Assembly (NCBI RefSeq): GCF_900116225.1
Contig: NZ_FOZZ01000007.1
Span: 62,001-126,000 of the forward strand
Source: Sphingobacterium wenxiniae
GTDB taxonomy: Bacteria > Bacteroidota > Bacteroidia > Sphingobacteriales > Sphingobacteriaceae
Reading direction: 5' to 3'
Length of the DNA: 64,000 bases
This document shows, in pieces, positions 54,014 through 63,405 of this stretch (position 1 is its first letter; each line of letters starts with the position of its first letter). The notes beneath the pieces are model-generated. The model did not search any database, was not told the origin of the DNA, and saw nothing but the letters and a program-made list of their open reading frames with translations. Made by a program: the position numbers and the translations under genes.

Positions 54014-55153
54014 ATGAAAATAGGTATAGTATGTTATCCCACATTTGGTGGTAGCGGTGTGGTCGCTACCGAATTAGGTAAAGCACTGGCATCCAATGGA
54101 CACGAAATACATTTCATCACCTATTCTCAACCTGCGCGATTAGATTTTTTTTCTGAAAACCTCTATTATCATGAAGTCGCTGTTGCACAATATCCGCTGT
54201 TTGACTTTTCTCCCTACGAATCCGCATTAGCAAGTAAGCTAGTGGATGTGGTGCGTTTTGAGAAATTGGATCTCCTGCATGTGCATTACGCTATTCCTCA
54301 TGCCTCGGTTGCCTATCTTGCCAAACAAATATTAGCCACTTATGGCATTCATGTCCCTGTCGTAACTACATTACACGGAACGGATATTACCTTGGTAGGA
54401 AAAGACAAAAGTTTCAGCCCGGTAGTCACCTTCTCCATTAATCAATCGGACGGTGTAACGACAGTATCGGAAAGCCTGAGGCAACAGACATACGATTCTT
54501 TTGACATTAAACGTGATATTAAAGTAATCCCGAATTTTATTGACTTCTCCCGCTTTCACAATAAAAACCGTGAGCATTTCAAACGAGCCATAGCTCCTGG
54601 TAACGAACGTGTATTGACGCATACATCAAACTTTAGGAAAGTAAAGAATACTCAGGATGTTATCCGTATCTTCCAGAAAGTTAATGAACAGATTCCAAGC
54701 AAATTGCTGATGGTAGGTGATGGCCCTGAGAGACGGAATACAGAAGAGTTAGCAAGACAATTAGGTGTGAGCCAAGATGTACGCTTTCTTGGTAAGCAAG
54801 ATGCCATAGAAGAAATCTTATCGGTTTCCGATTTATTCTTGATGCCTTCCTCTTCCGAAAGTTTTGGATTAGCTGCTTTAGAAGCTATGGCGTGTCATGT
54901 TCCCGTAGTATCAACCAATACCGGGGGGCTTCCAGAGTTAAACGTATATGGAGAAAGTGGCTTCCTTAGCGATATAGGCGATGTGGAAGATATGTCGAAG
55001 CATGCCATTTTTATCTTAGAAGATTGCGACCGCTTACAGCAGTTTAAAGAAGCAGCTTTTCAACGTGCAAAAGAATTCGATTTGCCTAAAATATTACCAC
55101 TCTACGAAAATTATTACGAGCAGGTTTTACAGGATTCTAAGAAAAACGCATAA
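54014..55153 (+). CDS. bshA: N-acetyl-alpha-D-glucosaminyl L-malate synthase BshA
   Basis: 379 aa, GT4-type glycosyltransferase. It starts MKIGIVCYPTFGGSGVVATELGKALA, diagnostic for BshA. Other motifs are HVHYAIPHA, TTLHGTDITLVG, and the EX7E motif in SSSESFGLAALEAMACHVPVV. It makes GlcNAc-malate from UDP-GlcNAc and malate, the first step of bacillithiol synthesis. It is a single gene, followed after 77 bases by pyrH with its own promoter. Confidence 0.95.
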   Translation: MKIGIVCYPTFGGSGVVATELGKALASNGHEIHFITYSQPARLDFFSENLYYHEVAVAQYPLFDFSPYESALASKLVDVVRFEKLDLLHVHYAIPHASVAYLAKQILATYGIHVPVVTTLHGTDITLVGKDKSFSPVVTFSINQSDGVTTVSESLRQQTYDSFDIKRDIKVIPNFIDFSRFHNKNREHFKRAIAPGNERVLTHTSNFRKVKNTQDVIRIFQKVNEQIPSKLLMVGDGPERRNTEELARQLGVSQDVRFLGKQDAIEEILSVSDLFLMPSSSESFGLAALEAMACHVPVVSTNTGGLPELNVYGESGFLSDIGDVEDMSKHAIFILEDCDRLQQFKEAAFQRAKEFDLPKILPLYENYYEQVLQDSKKNA

Positions 55154-55192
55154 AAAGGCAAATATAATCGCTGAAGCGTTTAAAAAAAGTTT

Positions 55193-55200
55193 TATCTTTG
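55193..55200 (+). promoter_or_regulatory. -7 box of the pyrH-frr promoter
   Basis: TATCTTTG is a perfect TAnnTTTG, 30 bases before the ATG of pyrH. It is followed by a short inverted repeat TTTTGGAAATATTCCAAAA (55203-55221) in the leader. Confidence 0.55.
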
Positions 55201-55230
55201 GCTTTTGGAAATATTCCAAAAAAAGCAATC

Positions 55231-55935
55231 ATGAAATATAAACGTATCCTACTCAAACTCAGCGGAGAAGCCTTAATGGGCGAACAAAGTTACGGCATCG
55301 ATATCAATCGCGTACAACAATATGCAAACGATATCAAAGAAATTCACAGCCAAGGTCTTGAAATAGCCATCGTTATCGGTGGTGGTAACATACACCGAGG
55401 AATGAGTGCTGAACAAGCTGGGATGGATCGTGTACAAGCAGATTACATGGGTATGCTCGCTACGGTAATCAACAGTATGGCATTGCAAGATGCCCTGGAA
55501 AAAATCGAGCTAAAAACCCGTTTGCTTACGGCGATTAAGATGGAGCAAATTTGTGAACCTTTTATTCGTCGTCGTGCGGTACGACATCTTGAAAAGGGTC
55601 GTATTGTTATCTTTGGAGCAGGAACAGGCAACCCCTACTTCACTACCGATACAGCTGCCTCACTTCGCGCTATAGAAATCAATGCTGATGCCGTTTTGAA
55701 AGGTACACGTGTAGATGGAATTTATACTGCCGATCCAGAAAAAGACCCTACAGCGCAACGTTACGACAAAATCTCCTTCCAGGAAGTATACGAAAAAGGC
55801 CTTAATGTTATGGACATGACAGCCTTCACACTATGTCAGGAAAATAACCTTCCTATTATTGTATTCGATATGAACAAACCCGGAAACCTAAAAAAACTGG
55901 CTAACGGCGAACATATCGGCACGATTGTTAGTTAA
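55231..55935 (+). CDS. pyrH: Uridylate kinase (UMP kinase)
   Basis: 234 aa from the ATG at 55231. Amino-acid-kinase motifs are [37 protein letters not shown] and [18 protein letters not shown]. It phosphorylates UMP to UDP and forms hexamers. It lies 28 bases before frr, the usual pyrH-frr pair. Confidence 0.97.
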   Translation: MKYKRILLKLSGEALMGEQSYGIDINRVQQYANDIKEIHSQGLEIAIVIGGGNIHRGMSAEQAGMDRVQADYMGMLATVINSMALQDALEKIELKTRLLTAIKMEQICEPFIRRRAVRHLEKGRIVIFGAGTGNPYFTTDTAASLRAIEINADAVLKGTRVDGIYTADPEKDPTAQRYDKISFQEVYEKGLNVMDMTAFTLCQENNLPIIVFDMNKPGNLKKLANGEHIGTIVS

Positions 55936-55963
55936 TTTATTTTGTAAAAGAAACACGAAAGAT

Positions 55964-56527
55964 ATGAACGAACTAATCTCCTTAGAATTAGACGACTGTA
56001 AAGAAAGTATGGCGAAAGCCGTTACGCACACGGAATCAGAATTAACCAAAATCAGAGCTGGAAAAGCTTCTCCATCTATGTTAGATGGCATTTCAGTCGA
56101 TTACTATGGTAGTATGACCCCACTTTCTCAAGTGAGCAACATCAATACGACTGATGCTCGTACCATCGTCGTTCAACCATGGGAAAGAACGTTAATTGGT
56201 ACTATTGAGAAAGCAATTATTGACTCCAACATCGGGTTGAATCCACAAAACGATGGATCTATCATCCGCCTAGCAGTTCCTCCTTTGACTGAGGAAAGAC
56301 GTCGTGACTTAGTAAAAAAGGTGAAAGAAGAAGCTGAAAAGGGCCGTGTTGCCATTCGTAATATCCGTAAAGATACGAACGAGGGGATCAAAAAATTGAA
56401 AAACGATGGTGCTTCGGAAGATGAAATAAAAACAGGGGAAGCTGAAGTTCAAAAATTAACCGATGCCTATATCGTTAAAGTTGATCAATTGGCCGAGCTT
56501 AAGGAAAAAGATATTATGACGGTTTAA
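55964..56527 (+). CDS. frr: Ribosome recycling factor
   Basis: 187 aa from the ATG at 55964. Motifs are HTESELTKIRAGKASPSMLDG, VQPWERTLIGTIEKAI, RLAVPPLTEERRRDLVKKVKEEAE and VAIRNIRKDTNEGIKKL. It splits post-termination ribosomes with EF-G. The length is normal (185). It ends the operon before a strong terminator. Confidence 0.97.
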   Translation: MNELISLELDDCKESMAKAVTHTESELTKIRAGKASPSMLDGISVDYYGSMTPLSQVSNINTTDARTIVVQPWERTLIGTIEKAIIDSNIGLNPQNDGSIIRLAVPPLTEERRRDLVKKVKEEAEKGRVAIRNIRKDTNEGIKKLKNDGASEDEIKTGEAEVQKLTDAYIVKVDQLAELKEKDIMTV

Positions 56528-56548
56528 GTCTAAAAAAAATCAATATAT

Positions 56549-56588
56549 AAAAAAAGGATTCTTAACTGATAAGAATCCTTTTTTTATA
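56549..56588 (+). terminator. Hairpin terminator after frr
   Basis: AAAAAAAGGATTCTTA (56549-56564) pairs with TAAGAATCCTTTTTTT (56570-56585). Confidence 0.92.
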
Positions 56589-56644
56589 GCGTTATTTTAT
56601 CTAACTTGAACTATTATAAATCATGTCTTAAAACAAACATACGT

Positions 56645-57619
56645 ATGCAAAACTCAAGAAGAACATTCTTAAAGCAAGCTGGCTTAGGCTTGTCTGCAGC
56701 TTTCCTGAGCCCATATTTATTTTCATGCGGCAATAGCAAAGCGGGCAATAGCCCATTTCACAACTTAGGCGTACAATTATTCTCCGTTCGCGACCTTATC
56801 TCACAAGACCCTACCAAAACTCTAGAAACCATTGCAAAAATAGGTTATAAACACGTAGAAACTTTTGGTGTGGATGCAGCCAACGAAAAGTTTTGGAATC
56901 TCCCTGTCGATGAACTTAAAAAAGTTTTGGACGACAACAACCTGAAGACGCATAGTGGACATTACGATATGTCCAAATACTTAAGCCGAAAACACGAAGA
57001 AAAAGAAAACATCGAGAAATACATAGAAATTGCCCATAAGCTTGGACAGGAATACGTAATTGCACCAGTCACACCGATGGACGATTTGAATAATCTACAA
57101 GTCGAAGATTATCAATATGCAGCGGAACAGCTGAACAAGGCTGGTGAAATGGCACAAAAAGCTGGCATAAAAGTAGGCTATCACAATCATTTTTGGGAAT
57201 TCAGGACTTTCGCCAACGGCACTAAAGGATTAGATATTCTGATTGCATTTACCGATCCGAACTTAGTACATTTTGAGCTTGACCTTTATTGGACAGAGAA
57301 AGCTGGATTTAGTCCACAATCCTATTTTGAAAAATATCCCGGCAGATTCAACTTATGGCATGTCAAAGATATGGACAAGCAATTCACTAAACCAGTAATT
57401 GGCGAAGAGTTTGATAAAAGCGGATTTATGGACATCATGAAAGAGATACGCTACACCGAGGTAGGAAGTGGTGCTATCGACTTCATCAACATTGCCAATT
57501 ACGCAGAAAAAGCAGGGTTGAAATACGCTTTTGTGGAGCAAGATGATATTTATATGCCAAATAAGTTCGAAAGCTTAAAGAAAAGCTACGATTACGTACA
57601 GAAATTTTTGGCCAAATAG
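56645..57619 (+). CDS. Tat-exported sugar phosphate isomerase/epimerase (xylose-isomerase-like TIM barrel)
   Basis: 324 aa from the ATG at 56645. The N-terminus has a twin-arginine signal (NSRRTFLKQ) ending in LFSC, so it is probably a Tat-dependent lipoprotein. The AP-endonuclease-2-like TIM barrel includes LGVQLFSVRD, YKHVETFG, VGYHNHFWEF, FELDLYWTEKAG and LWHVKDMD with likely metal ligands (Glu, Asp, His). Related proteins act on keto- or inositol sugars, but the substrate is not predictable here. It converges with purE across a bidirectional terminator. Confidence 0.88.
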   Translation: MQNSRRTFLKQAGLGLSAAFLSPYLFSCGNSKAGNSPFHNLGVQLFSVRDLISQDPTKTLETIAKIGYKHVETFGVDAANEKFWNLPVDELKKVLDDNNLKTHSGHYDMSKYLSRKHEEKENIEKYIEIAHKLGQEYVIAPVTPMDDLNNLQVEDYQYAAEQLNKAGEMAQKAGIKVGYHNHFWEFRTFANGTKGLDILIAFTDPNLVHFELDLYWTEKAGFSPQSYFEKYPGRFNLWHVKDMDKQFTKPVIGEEFDKSGFMDIMKEIRYTEVGSGAIDFINIANYAEKAGLKYAFVEQDDIYMPNKFESLKKSYDYVQKFLAK

Positions 57620-57623
57620 TTAA

Positions 57624-57657
57624 TTTTTAATTGGGGATTATAACCCCCAATTAAAAA
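57624..57657. terminator. Bidirectional terminator between converging genes
   Basis: TTTTTAATTGGGG (57624-57636) pairs with CCCCAATTAAAAA (57645-57657). T runs occur on both strands. The right arm overlaps the purE stop codon. Confidence 0.85.
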
Positions 57658-58160
57658 CTTGTATTCTCTACCTCAGTTGCAGTTTTCTCTACAGCTTCTT
57701 TCAATTCTTGTTTAAAGCTTTTTACATTTTCTGCGATAGATACATCTGAAGTAGCCAATATCTGTGCTGCCAATATTCCCGCATTCTTTGCCGCATTCAA
57801 TGCAACTGTTGCTACAGGGATGCCATTTGGCATTTGCAGGATAGACAATACCGAATCCCAACCATCAATGGAATTGGAAGATTTTACTGGCACACCAATA
57901 ACGGGTAAGTGTGTAATAGATGCAACCATCCCTGGAAGATGTGCAGCTCCTCCCGCTCCGGCAATGATAACCTTTAATCCTTTTTCTGCTGCCGAAGCTG
58001 CATAATCAAACATACGCTGTGGTGTACGATGTGCCGAAACAATGGTTACTTCAAACGGTACATTCAGTTTTTTCAATACATCAATCGCATCCTGCATAAC
58101 GGGAAGGTCTGATTTGCTTCCCATAATGATGCCTACTTGAGCTTTATTTTCTGGATTCAT
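57651..58160 (-). CDS. purE: N5-carboxyaminoimidazole ribonucleotide mutase (class I PurE)
   Basis: 169 aa from the ATG at 58160. Motifs are VGIIMGSKSDLPVM, SAHRTPQRMFDYA, AGAGGAAHLPGMVASIT and GVPVKSSNSIDGWDSVLSI. It converts N5-CAIR to CAIR in purine synthesis. It follows purK by 57 bases; the two act in sequence. An upstream in-frame start at 58208 is unlikely. Confidence 0.96.
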   Translation of the reverse strand: MNPENKAQVGIIMGSKSDLPVMQDAIDVLKKLNVPFEVTIVSAHRTPQRMFDYAASAAEKGLKVIIAGAGGAAHLPGMVASITHLPVIGVPVKSSNSIDGWDSVLSILQMPNGIPVATVALNAAKNAGILAAQILATSDVSIAENVKSFKQELKEAVEKTATEVENTSF

Positions 58161-58217
58161 ATTTATCGTATTTTTAGCCCCCTTACGGCTGGTGCACGCG
58201 TGCCGCATGTGCTAACA

Positions 58218-59360
58218 TTATGCTTTTACCTTTAATATTTCTTGTATAAACCGTGCGTTTTTAATAGCCTCATCCCGGTCATCATTCACTATACATACAT
58301 GTCCCATTTTCCGAAAAGGCTTTGTATATTTTTTACCATAAAGGTGTACAAATACGCCCTCTATACCCAATGCTTCTTCAACTCCGTCGTATTTGGCCAT
58401 ACCTTCATAATTAGGCTCCCCTAATAGATTAATCATAACAGCATTCGTACGAACTGCTGTAGAGCCTAAAGGCAGATTAAAGATAGCACGTAAATGTTGT
58501 GCAAACTGTGACGTGATATTTCCTTCAATCGTCTGGTGTCCGCTATTATGTGGTCGAGGAGCTAATTCATTTACCAAAATCTGCCCATCCTTCGTCAAGA
58601 ACATTTCCACCGCAAGAAGTCCTACAATTTGCAAGTCATCCGCTATTTTTTTTGCAATTTCCTCCGCCTGTGTCTGAATTTCAAAACTTAAGGTCGATGG
58701 AGAAATCAAAAACTCTACCAGGTTGGCTTCAGGGTTAAACTCCATTTCTACTAAAGGGAATGTAGACACTTGCCCTTTATCATTACGTGCTACAATGACA
58801 GCAATTTCCTTTTCAAAATCCACCAATTCCTCTACTAAAGATGGCTCCTCAAAGGCTGTGGCAATAGCTGCTACATCGTTAATTTTCCTAACGCCTTTAC
58901 CATCATAACCATCCTTACGTAACTTTTGAATATAAGGAAGGGAGATATGTGTGTCATGTAGATTTTCCTTATTGGAAATCAACTGAAATGCTGCTGTAGG
59001 AATACCGTTCTGCTTAAAAAACTGTTTCTGCAAGCCTTTGTCCTGAATCAGGCGAATAACCCGAGATTGCGGATAGACCATCACCCCTTCCTCTTCCAGC
59101 TTTTCCAAAGCATCGACATTAACTTTTTCGATTTCAATGGTAATCATATCCAGGTCTTTACCAAAGTTATAGACTGTCTCAAAATCACTTAAAGAACCTG
59201 TTTCAAAACGATTACATAATTTACGGCAAGGTGCGTTCTTATCAGGATCCAATACATGGACATTGACATTGTAATTGATAGCCTCTTGAATCAGCATGCG
59301 GCCCAATTGACCACCACCGAGGATACCTAACTGCAATTCGCCATAAAAATCTTTTGCCAT
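58218..59360 (-). CDS. purK: N5-carboxyaminoimidazole ribonucleotide synthase
   Basis: 380 aa, ATP-grasp fold. Motifs are LGILGGGQLGRML, LRKDGYDGKGVRKI, VEMFLTKDGQILVNELAPRPHNSGHQTIE and VMINLLGE. It makes N5-CAIR from AIR, ATP and bicarbonate and hands it to PurE. It starts only 16 bases after nuoB, so it may be cotranscribed with nuoAB. Confidence 0.96.
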   Translation of the reverse strand: MAKDFYGELQLGILGGGQLGRMLIQEAINYNVNVHVLDPDKNAPCRKLCNRFETGSLSDFETVYNFGKDLDMITIEIEKVNVDALEKLEEEGVMVYPQSRVIRLIQDKGLQKQFFKQNGIPTAAFQLISNKENLHDTHISLPYIQKLRKDGYDGKGVRKINDVAAIATAFEEPSLVEELVDFEKEIAVIVARNDKGQVSTFPLVEMEFNPEANLVEFLISPSTLSFEIQTQAEEIAKKIADDLQIVGLLAVEMFLTKDGQILVNELAPRPHNSGHQTIEGNITSQFAQHLRAIFNLPLGSTAVRTNAVMINLLGEPNYEGMAKYDGVEEALGIEGVFVHLYGKKYTKPFRKMGHVCIVNDDRDEAIKNARFIQEILKVKA

Positions 59361-59376
59361 AATATCTATTAATAAA

Positions 59377-59883
59377 TTAAACTTGCTCAGGAAAATATTG
59401 CTCCTGAAGTATACTTTCTTTTTCTATTTTCTTTTGTAACTCTAAAAATGCACCAATCAATGCTTCTGGTCTCGGCGGACAGCCCTGCACATAGACATCC
59501 ACAGGGATAATCTTATCCACTCCCTTGACAACATGGTAGCCATGTTGCCAATATGGCCCTCCACAGTTGGAACAGGACCCCATGGATATAACGTATTTCG
59601 GTTCAGGCATTTGCTCGTATAATTTACGGATACGGTCTGCCATTTTAAAGGTAACTGTTCCCGCAATAATCATCACATCACACTGCCTTGGCGAAGGGCG
59701 AGGAAACACACCCAATCTATCCAAATCATAAGTAGAGGCCATCGCCCCCATCATCTCAATGGCACAACAGGCGATACCGAAACTTACAGGCCACAACGAA
59801 GATAATCTAGCCCAATTCAGCAGGTCATCCATCTTAGCAATGATAACTCCTCCGTTCTGTTGTTGACTTTCAGGCATACTCAT
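59377..59883 (-). CDS. nuoB: NADH-quinone oxidoreductase subunit B
   Basis: 168 aa from the ATG at 59883; a TTG at 59895 overlapping the nuoA stop is also possible. The N2 iron-sulfur ligands are Cys39 and Cys40 (IACCAIE), Cys104 ([10 protein letters not shown]) and Cys135 (QGCPPRP). It is a peripheral-arm subunit of complex I. It is downstream of nuoA as usual, but nuoC does not follow. Confidence 0.96.
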   Translation of the reverse strand: MSMPESQQQNGGVIIAKMDDLLNWARLSSLWPVSFGIACCAIEMMGAMASTYDLDRLGVFPRPSPRQCDVMIIAGTVTFKMADRIRKLYEQMPEPKYVISMGSCSNCGGPYWQHGYHVVKGVDKIIPVDVYVQGCPPRPEALIGAFLELQKKIEKESILQEQYFPEQV

Positions 59884-59891
59884 AGCAGGGC

Positions 59892-60473
59892 TCAATTAGT
59901 TTTCTTGAATTTGGGACGAAAACCTAAACCTGCTGTAGCGGGTTTAGCTTGTTCAGCAGATTTTTCTTCCTCCGCAACCATGCGGTGATCTCTCAAAAGA
60001 TATTGCTTTTCATTTATTGCTCGGTAAGCCTCTGCTGGAATGCCAACCTTAACTTTTGGTGTCTGATGCGCTGGTTTTATCCATGCGACATCACCTCGCT
60101 TCCAAACATAGATTAAACCAACAACCAAAATACCGATAAATATCGCCATCTCTACTAAAGTAAACCAGCCCCATCGTGCATCTGCAGCAATCAACGCCTT
60201 ATTTCCGAAGACTGTCGCCCATGGAAACACAAAAATCAACTCCACATCAAAGAGGAGGAAGACTAAGGCTATGACATAAAATCTGGGATTAATCTGTACC
60301 CAAGCACTGCCCGTGGTTTCTTCTCCACATTCGTATGTGCTGAGTTTCTCGGGATTCGGTTTTTTAGGAGATATAATTTTCGACAAAAAGATGGTTGCGC
60401 ACACCAATAGAGCACCTACTATACCTATAAGTAGTATTTTTCCATATTCCGATAGCTGCGCGGGGTCATCCAT
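59892..60473 (-). CDS. nuoA: NADH-quinone oxidoreductase subunit A, with C-terminal extension
   Basis: 193 aa. The first ~125 residues are a normal NuoA with three membrane helices and the motif [34 protein letters not shown]. The last ~65 residues (from WIKPAH on) are a charged soluble extension beyond the usual ~120-aa length, ending [12 protein letters not shown]. It is a membrane-arm subunit of complex I. The other nuo genes are not in the window. Confidence 0.95.
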   Translation of the reverse strand: MDDPAQLSEYGKILLIGIVGALLVCATIFLSKIISPKKPNPEKLSTYECGEETTGSAWVQINPRFYVIALVFLLFDVELIFVFPWATVFGNKALIAADARWGWFTLVEMAIFIGILVVGLIYVWKRGDVAWIKPAHQTPKVKVGIPAEAYRAINEKQYLLRDHRMVAEEEKSAEQAKPATAGLGFRPKFKKTN

Positions 60474-60568
60474 ATTGCAAAATTAGCAATTATTTTTTTA
60501 TTTAGCTGTAGGCTTTAAGCAGTAAGCTATAAACTTTGGAGTTCATAACTTACCACATAGCATATTAT

Positions 60569-61918
60569 TTATCGCCCTAAGCCGCCACCTGGCATTTTAG
60601 GCATATTACGCATCATCTTGGCTGCCATTCCGGGGTTAGACATTTGCTTCATTACCTTACGCATATCAGCAAACTGTTTCATCAATTTGTTGACCTCATT
60701 GAGGTCCGTTCCAGACCCTTTAGCGATGCGTAGACGACGTTTTTGGTCGATAGCATCAGGATTTTCACGTTCAAATGGTGTCATCGAATCGATAATAGCC
60801 TCAATAGGTTTGAATGCATTGTCATCGATTTCAACATCTTTGATAGCTTTGCTCACCCCTGGTATCATACCCATCAAGTCCTTCATATTACCCATCTTCT
60901 TGATTTGCTGAATTTGGGATTTGAAGTCATTAAAGTCAAATTTATTCTTACGTATCTTCTTTTGAAGTTCAGCAGCTTGTTTTTCGTCAAACTGTTGTTG
61001 CGCACGCTCCACTAAGGAAACCACGTCACCCATCCCCAAAATACGGGAAGCCATACGGTCAGGGTGGAAAACATCCAAGGCTTCCATTTTCTCCCCGGTA
61101 CCGATAAATTTGATCGGTTTATTAACAACAGATTTTATGGAAAGCGCCGCTCCACCGCGGGTGTCACCGTCTAATTTGGTTAACACAACTCCGGTAAAGT
61201 CCAATCTATCGTTGAACGCCTTTGCTGTATTGACCGCGTCCTGTCCGGTCATGGCATCCACCACAAACAAAATCTCATGCGGTTGCGTAGCCTCTTTAAC
61301 CGCTTTGATCTCCGTCATTAAGGCTTCATCGATCGCTAAACGACCAGCCGTATCTATAATGACAACATTATTGCCATTACGCTTCGCTTCCTCAACCCCT
61401 TCTTTAGCAATCGCAATAGGGTCAGTAGATTCACGGTTCACATATACAGGTACATTGACCTGCCCGCCCAATACCTGCAATTGGTCAATAGCTGCAGGAC
61501 GATAAACGTCACCCGCCACCAACAGAGGTTTCTTTCCTTTGTTTTCCCGTAAATAATTAGCCAATTTACCAGAGAACGTTGTTTTACCCGCACCATTCAA
61601 ACCTGCTATAAGAATTACGGTAGGATTTTTGGAAATCTCCAATTCCGTCACTGTTCCGCCCATCAAAGACGTCAGCTCATCGTTCATGATTTTGGTCAGC
61701 AATTGCCCCGGCGAAATACTTGTTAGTACATTCTCCCCCAGTGCCTTTTGCTTCACATCGTCTGTAAAACTCTTGGCTGTTTTATAGTTCACATCGGCAT
61801 CCAATAACGCCTTGCGAATCTCTTTCATCGTCTCAGCGACGTTTATCTCCGTAATGCTTCCTTGTCCTTTTAATACTTTAAAGGCTCTATCTAATTTATC
61901 CTGTAAATTCTGAAACAT
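60569..61918 (-). CDS. ffh: Signal recognition particle protein
   Basis: 449 aa from the ATG at 61918. The N domain is followed by the SRP GTPase: AGLNGAGKTTFSGKLA (P loop), DTAGRLAIDEALM, TKLDGDTRGGAALS and FIGTGEK. The Met-rich M domain has KGSGTDLNEVNKLMKQF and ends MPGGGLGR. It binds 4.5S RNA and signal sequences of nascent membrane proteins. A -7 box TACCTTTG (61965-61958, minus strand) lies 39 bases upstream. Confidence 0.97.
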   Translation of the reverse strand: MFQNLQDKLDRAFKVLKGQGSITEINVAETMKEIRKALLDADVNYKTAKSFTDDVKQKALGENVLTSISPGQLLTKIMNDELTSLMGGTVTELEISKNPTVILIAGLNGAGKTTFSGKLANYLRENKGKKPLLVAGDVYRPAAIDQLQVLGGQVNVPVYVNRESTDPIAIAKEGVEEAKRNGNNVVIIDTAGRLAIDEALMTEIKAVKEATQPHEILFVVDAMTGQDAVNTAKAFNDRLDFTGVVLTKLDGDTRGGAALSIKSVVNKPIKFIGTGEKMEALDVFHPDRMASRILGMGDVVSLVERAQQQFDEKQAAELQKKIRKNKFDFNDFKSQIQQIKKMGNMKDLMGMIPGVSKAIKDVEIDDNAFKPIEAIIDSMTPFERENPDAIDQKRRLRIAKGSGTDLNEVNKLMKQFADMRKVMKQMSNPGMAAKMMRNMPKMPGGGLGR

Positions 61919-61957
61919 GCTAATTTCCCGTGTTTTATCTTTTTCTCTACTAAATGA

Positions 61958-61965
61958 CAAAGGTA
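61958..61965 (-). promoter_or_regulatory. -7 box of the ffh promoter
   Basis: On the minus strand TACCTTTG matches TAnnTTTG perfectly. No clear -33 element is visible. Confidence 0.5.
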
Positions 61966-62011
61966 CGAAATAAATAGCTATTCAGCTATAGGCAAAGGGC
62001 TGTGAGCTACT

Positions 62012-62044
62012 AAAAAAGGCATAAGTATTCAACTTATGCCTTTT
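62012..62044 (-). terminator. Hairpin terminator after the YugP-type gene
   Basis: AAAAGGCATAAGT (62014-62026) pairs with ACTTATGCCTTTT (62032-62044). On the minus strand the stem is followed by TTTTTTA. Confidence 0.88.
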
Positions 62045-62085
62045 CAATATATGCATTACGCCATGCGCAACACGATAACATTTCT

Positions 62086-62778
62086 TTAATCTCTTCTTGC
62101 GAAAAGGATATAAGCATAGTACAACAACGTGACCAATGCTGATAACGCTGCAACCACGTAGGTCATAGCGGCCCATTTCAAGGCATCTTTAGCACCATCA
62201 TGCTCTTCGCGACTATGTGTAATGTTCGCTGTTTCTAACCATTTCAAAGCTCTGCCTGACGCATCAAACTCCACTGGAAGGGTAACGAATGAAAACAAAG
62301 TAGTCAAAAACAACGCTCCTACACCTATTGCCAACACCCATGGGTTACCTCCGAAAGCCATCAACAAAACACCGGCCATCAAAACCCAGGAAGTTAATCG
62401 CGACGCGATACTAACCACCGGTACCATCGCTGAGCGGAACTGCAACCAAGAATAGGCTGTAGCATGCTGAACCGCATGTCCGCATTCGTGCGAAGCCACC
62501 GCAGCAGCAGCAACACTACGTCCATGGTACACCTCCGGACTTAGGTTTACTGTCTTATTGGTCGGATTGTAATGGTCAGAAAGCTGTCCTTGATTTGCTA
62601 CATGAATCTGCACATCATAAATACCGTTATCCTGTAGCATCTTTTGAGCCACTTCTGCACCGGATAAACCGGATGACAAAGGCACTTCCGAGTATTTCTT
62701 AAATTTACTCTTAAACCGTGACTGCACTATCCAACTGATTAATGCAATACCAATAAATAATATCCAATATATTCCCAT
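62086..62778 (-). CDS. Zinc-dependent membrane metallopeptidase, YugP family
   Basis: 230 aa. There is an N-terminal helix (1-20), the HExxH motif HECGHAVQH (97-105), and three more hydrophobic segments (~117-138, 145-165, 205-225). LSSGLSGAEVAQKML and NLSPEVYHGRSVAAAAVASHE are family-typical. It is an integral-membrane peptidase of unknown target. It is a single-gene unit ending in a terminator. Confidence 0.9.
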   Translation of the reverse strand: MGIYWILFIGIALISWIVQSRFKSKFKKYSEVPLSSGLSGAEVAQKMLQDNGIYDVQIHVANQGQLSDHYNPTNKTVNLSPEVYHGRSVAAAAVASHECGHAVQHATAYSWLQFRSAMVPVVSIASRLTSWVLMAGVLLMAFGGNPWVLAIGVGALFLTTLFSFVTLPVEFDASGRALKWLETANITHSREEHDGAKDALKWAAMTYVVAALSALVTLLYYAYILFARRD

Positions 62779-62976
62779 AATCCTTTATTTTCTTTTTTAC
62801 TGTATTGTTCAAATTTTATTCCACTACACTTTTCGCTGTCACATTTTCTTTCCTAAGATAGGAAAAACAAGCAATTACGCCAAAAACCAACTTTAAGTGG
62901 GTTCATTTATGACAAAATGACCATAAAACAAACAATTTCTGTTTAATTCTGTTGTCCTACCAAAATTAATAGCACG

Positions 62977-63348
62977 ATGAACCCCAAAATTTTCATTAAA
63001 CGGATATACGAGGACTTCGATGAGAAGGACGGTTATCGTGTATTGGTTGATAGGTTATGGCCAAGAGGTGTAAAGAAAGAAGATGCTCATTTAAACGAAT
63101 GGGCAAAAGACCTCGCTCCTTCTACTGAAGCACGGATTGAATTTGGTCATATACCTGAGCATTGGAATACATTTAAGCAGCGTTACAACAAAGAGCTTGA
63201 TGCAAATGATCAGATCGCACATTATTTAGAAAAGTGGGAAGAACAGTCCTCCATCACACTTTTATATGCCGCAAAAGATACCATACGTACACACGCGCTT
63301 GTGCTTCAGGAATATTTGGAGAAAGCGTATGGGGCAAGAAAAGAATAA
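62977..63348 (+). CDS. DUF488 family protein
   Basis: 123 aa. The motifs IKRIYEDFDEKDGYRVLVDRLWPRGVKKEDAHLNEWAKDLAPS and LLYAAKDTIRTHALVL identify the YeaO-like branch of DUF488. It is soluble; function not established. It converges with the sigma-factor gene across a 44-bp palindrome. Confidence 0.88.
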   Translation: MNPKIFIKRIYEDFDEKDGYRVLVDRLWPRGVKKEDAHLNEWAKDLAPSTEARIEFGHIPEHWNTFKQRYNKELDANDQIAHYLEKWEEQSSITLLYAAKDTIRTHALVLQEYLEKAYGARKE

Positions 63349-63352
63349 AAAA

Positions 63353-63396
63353 AAGCTGTTTCAAAAAGAGGATTAATCCTCTTTTTGAAACAGCTT
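63353..63396. terminator. 44-bp perfect palindrome, bidirectional terminator
   Basis: AAGCTGTTTCAAAAAGAGGA and its exact reverse complement, with TTAATC at the centre, lie between two converging genes. An A run precedes the palindrome; there is no long T run after it on the plus strand. Confidence 0.8.
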
Positions 63397-63405
63397 ATCC
63401 CCTTT

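Noticed and set aside
59884..59895. nuoB start at TTG overlapping the nuoA stop
   Set aside because: The ATG at 59883 gives a normal N-terminus and clean spacing; the TTG cannot be excluded but is less likely.
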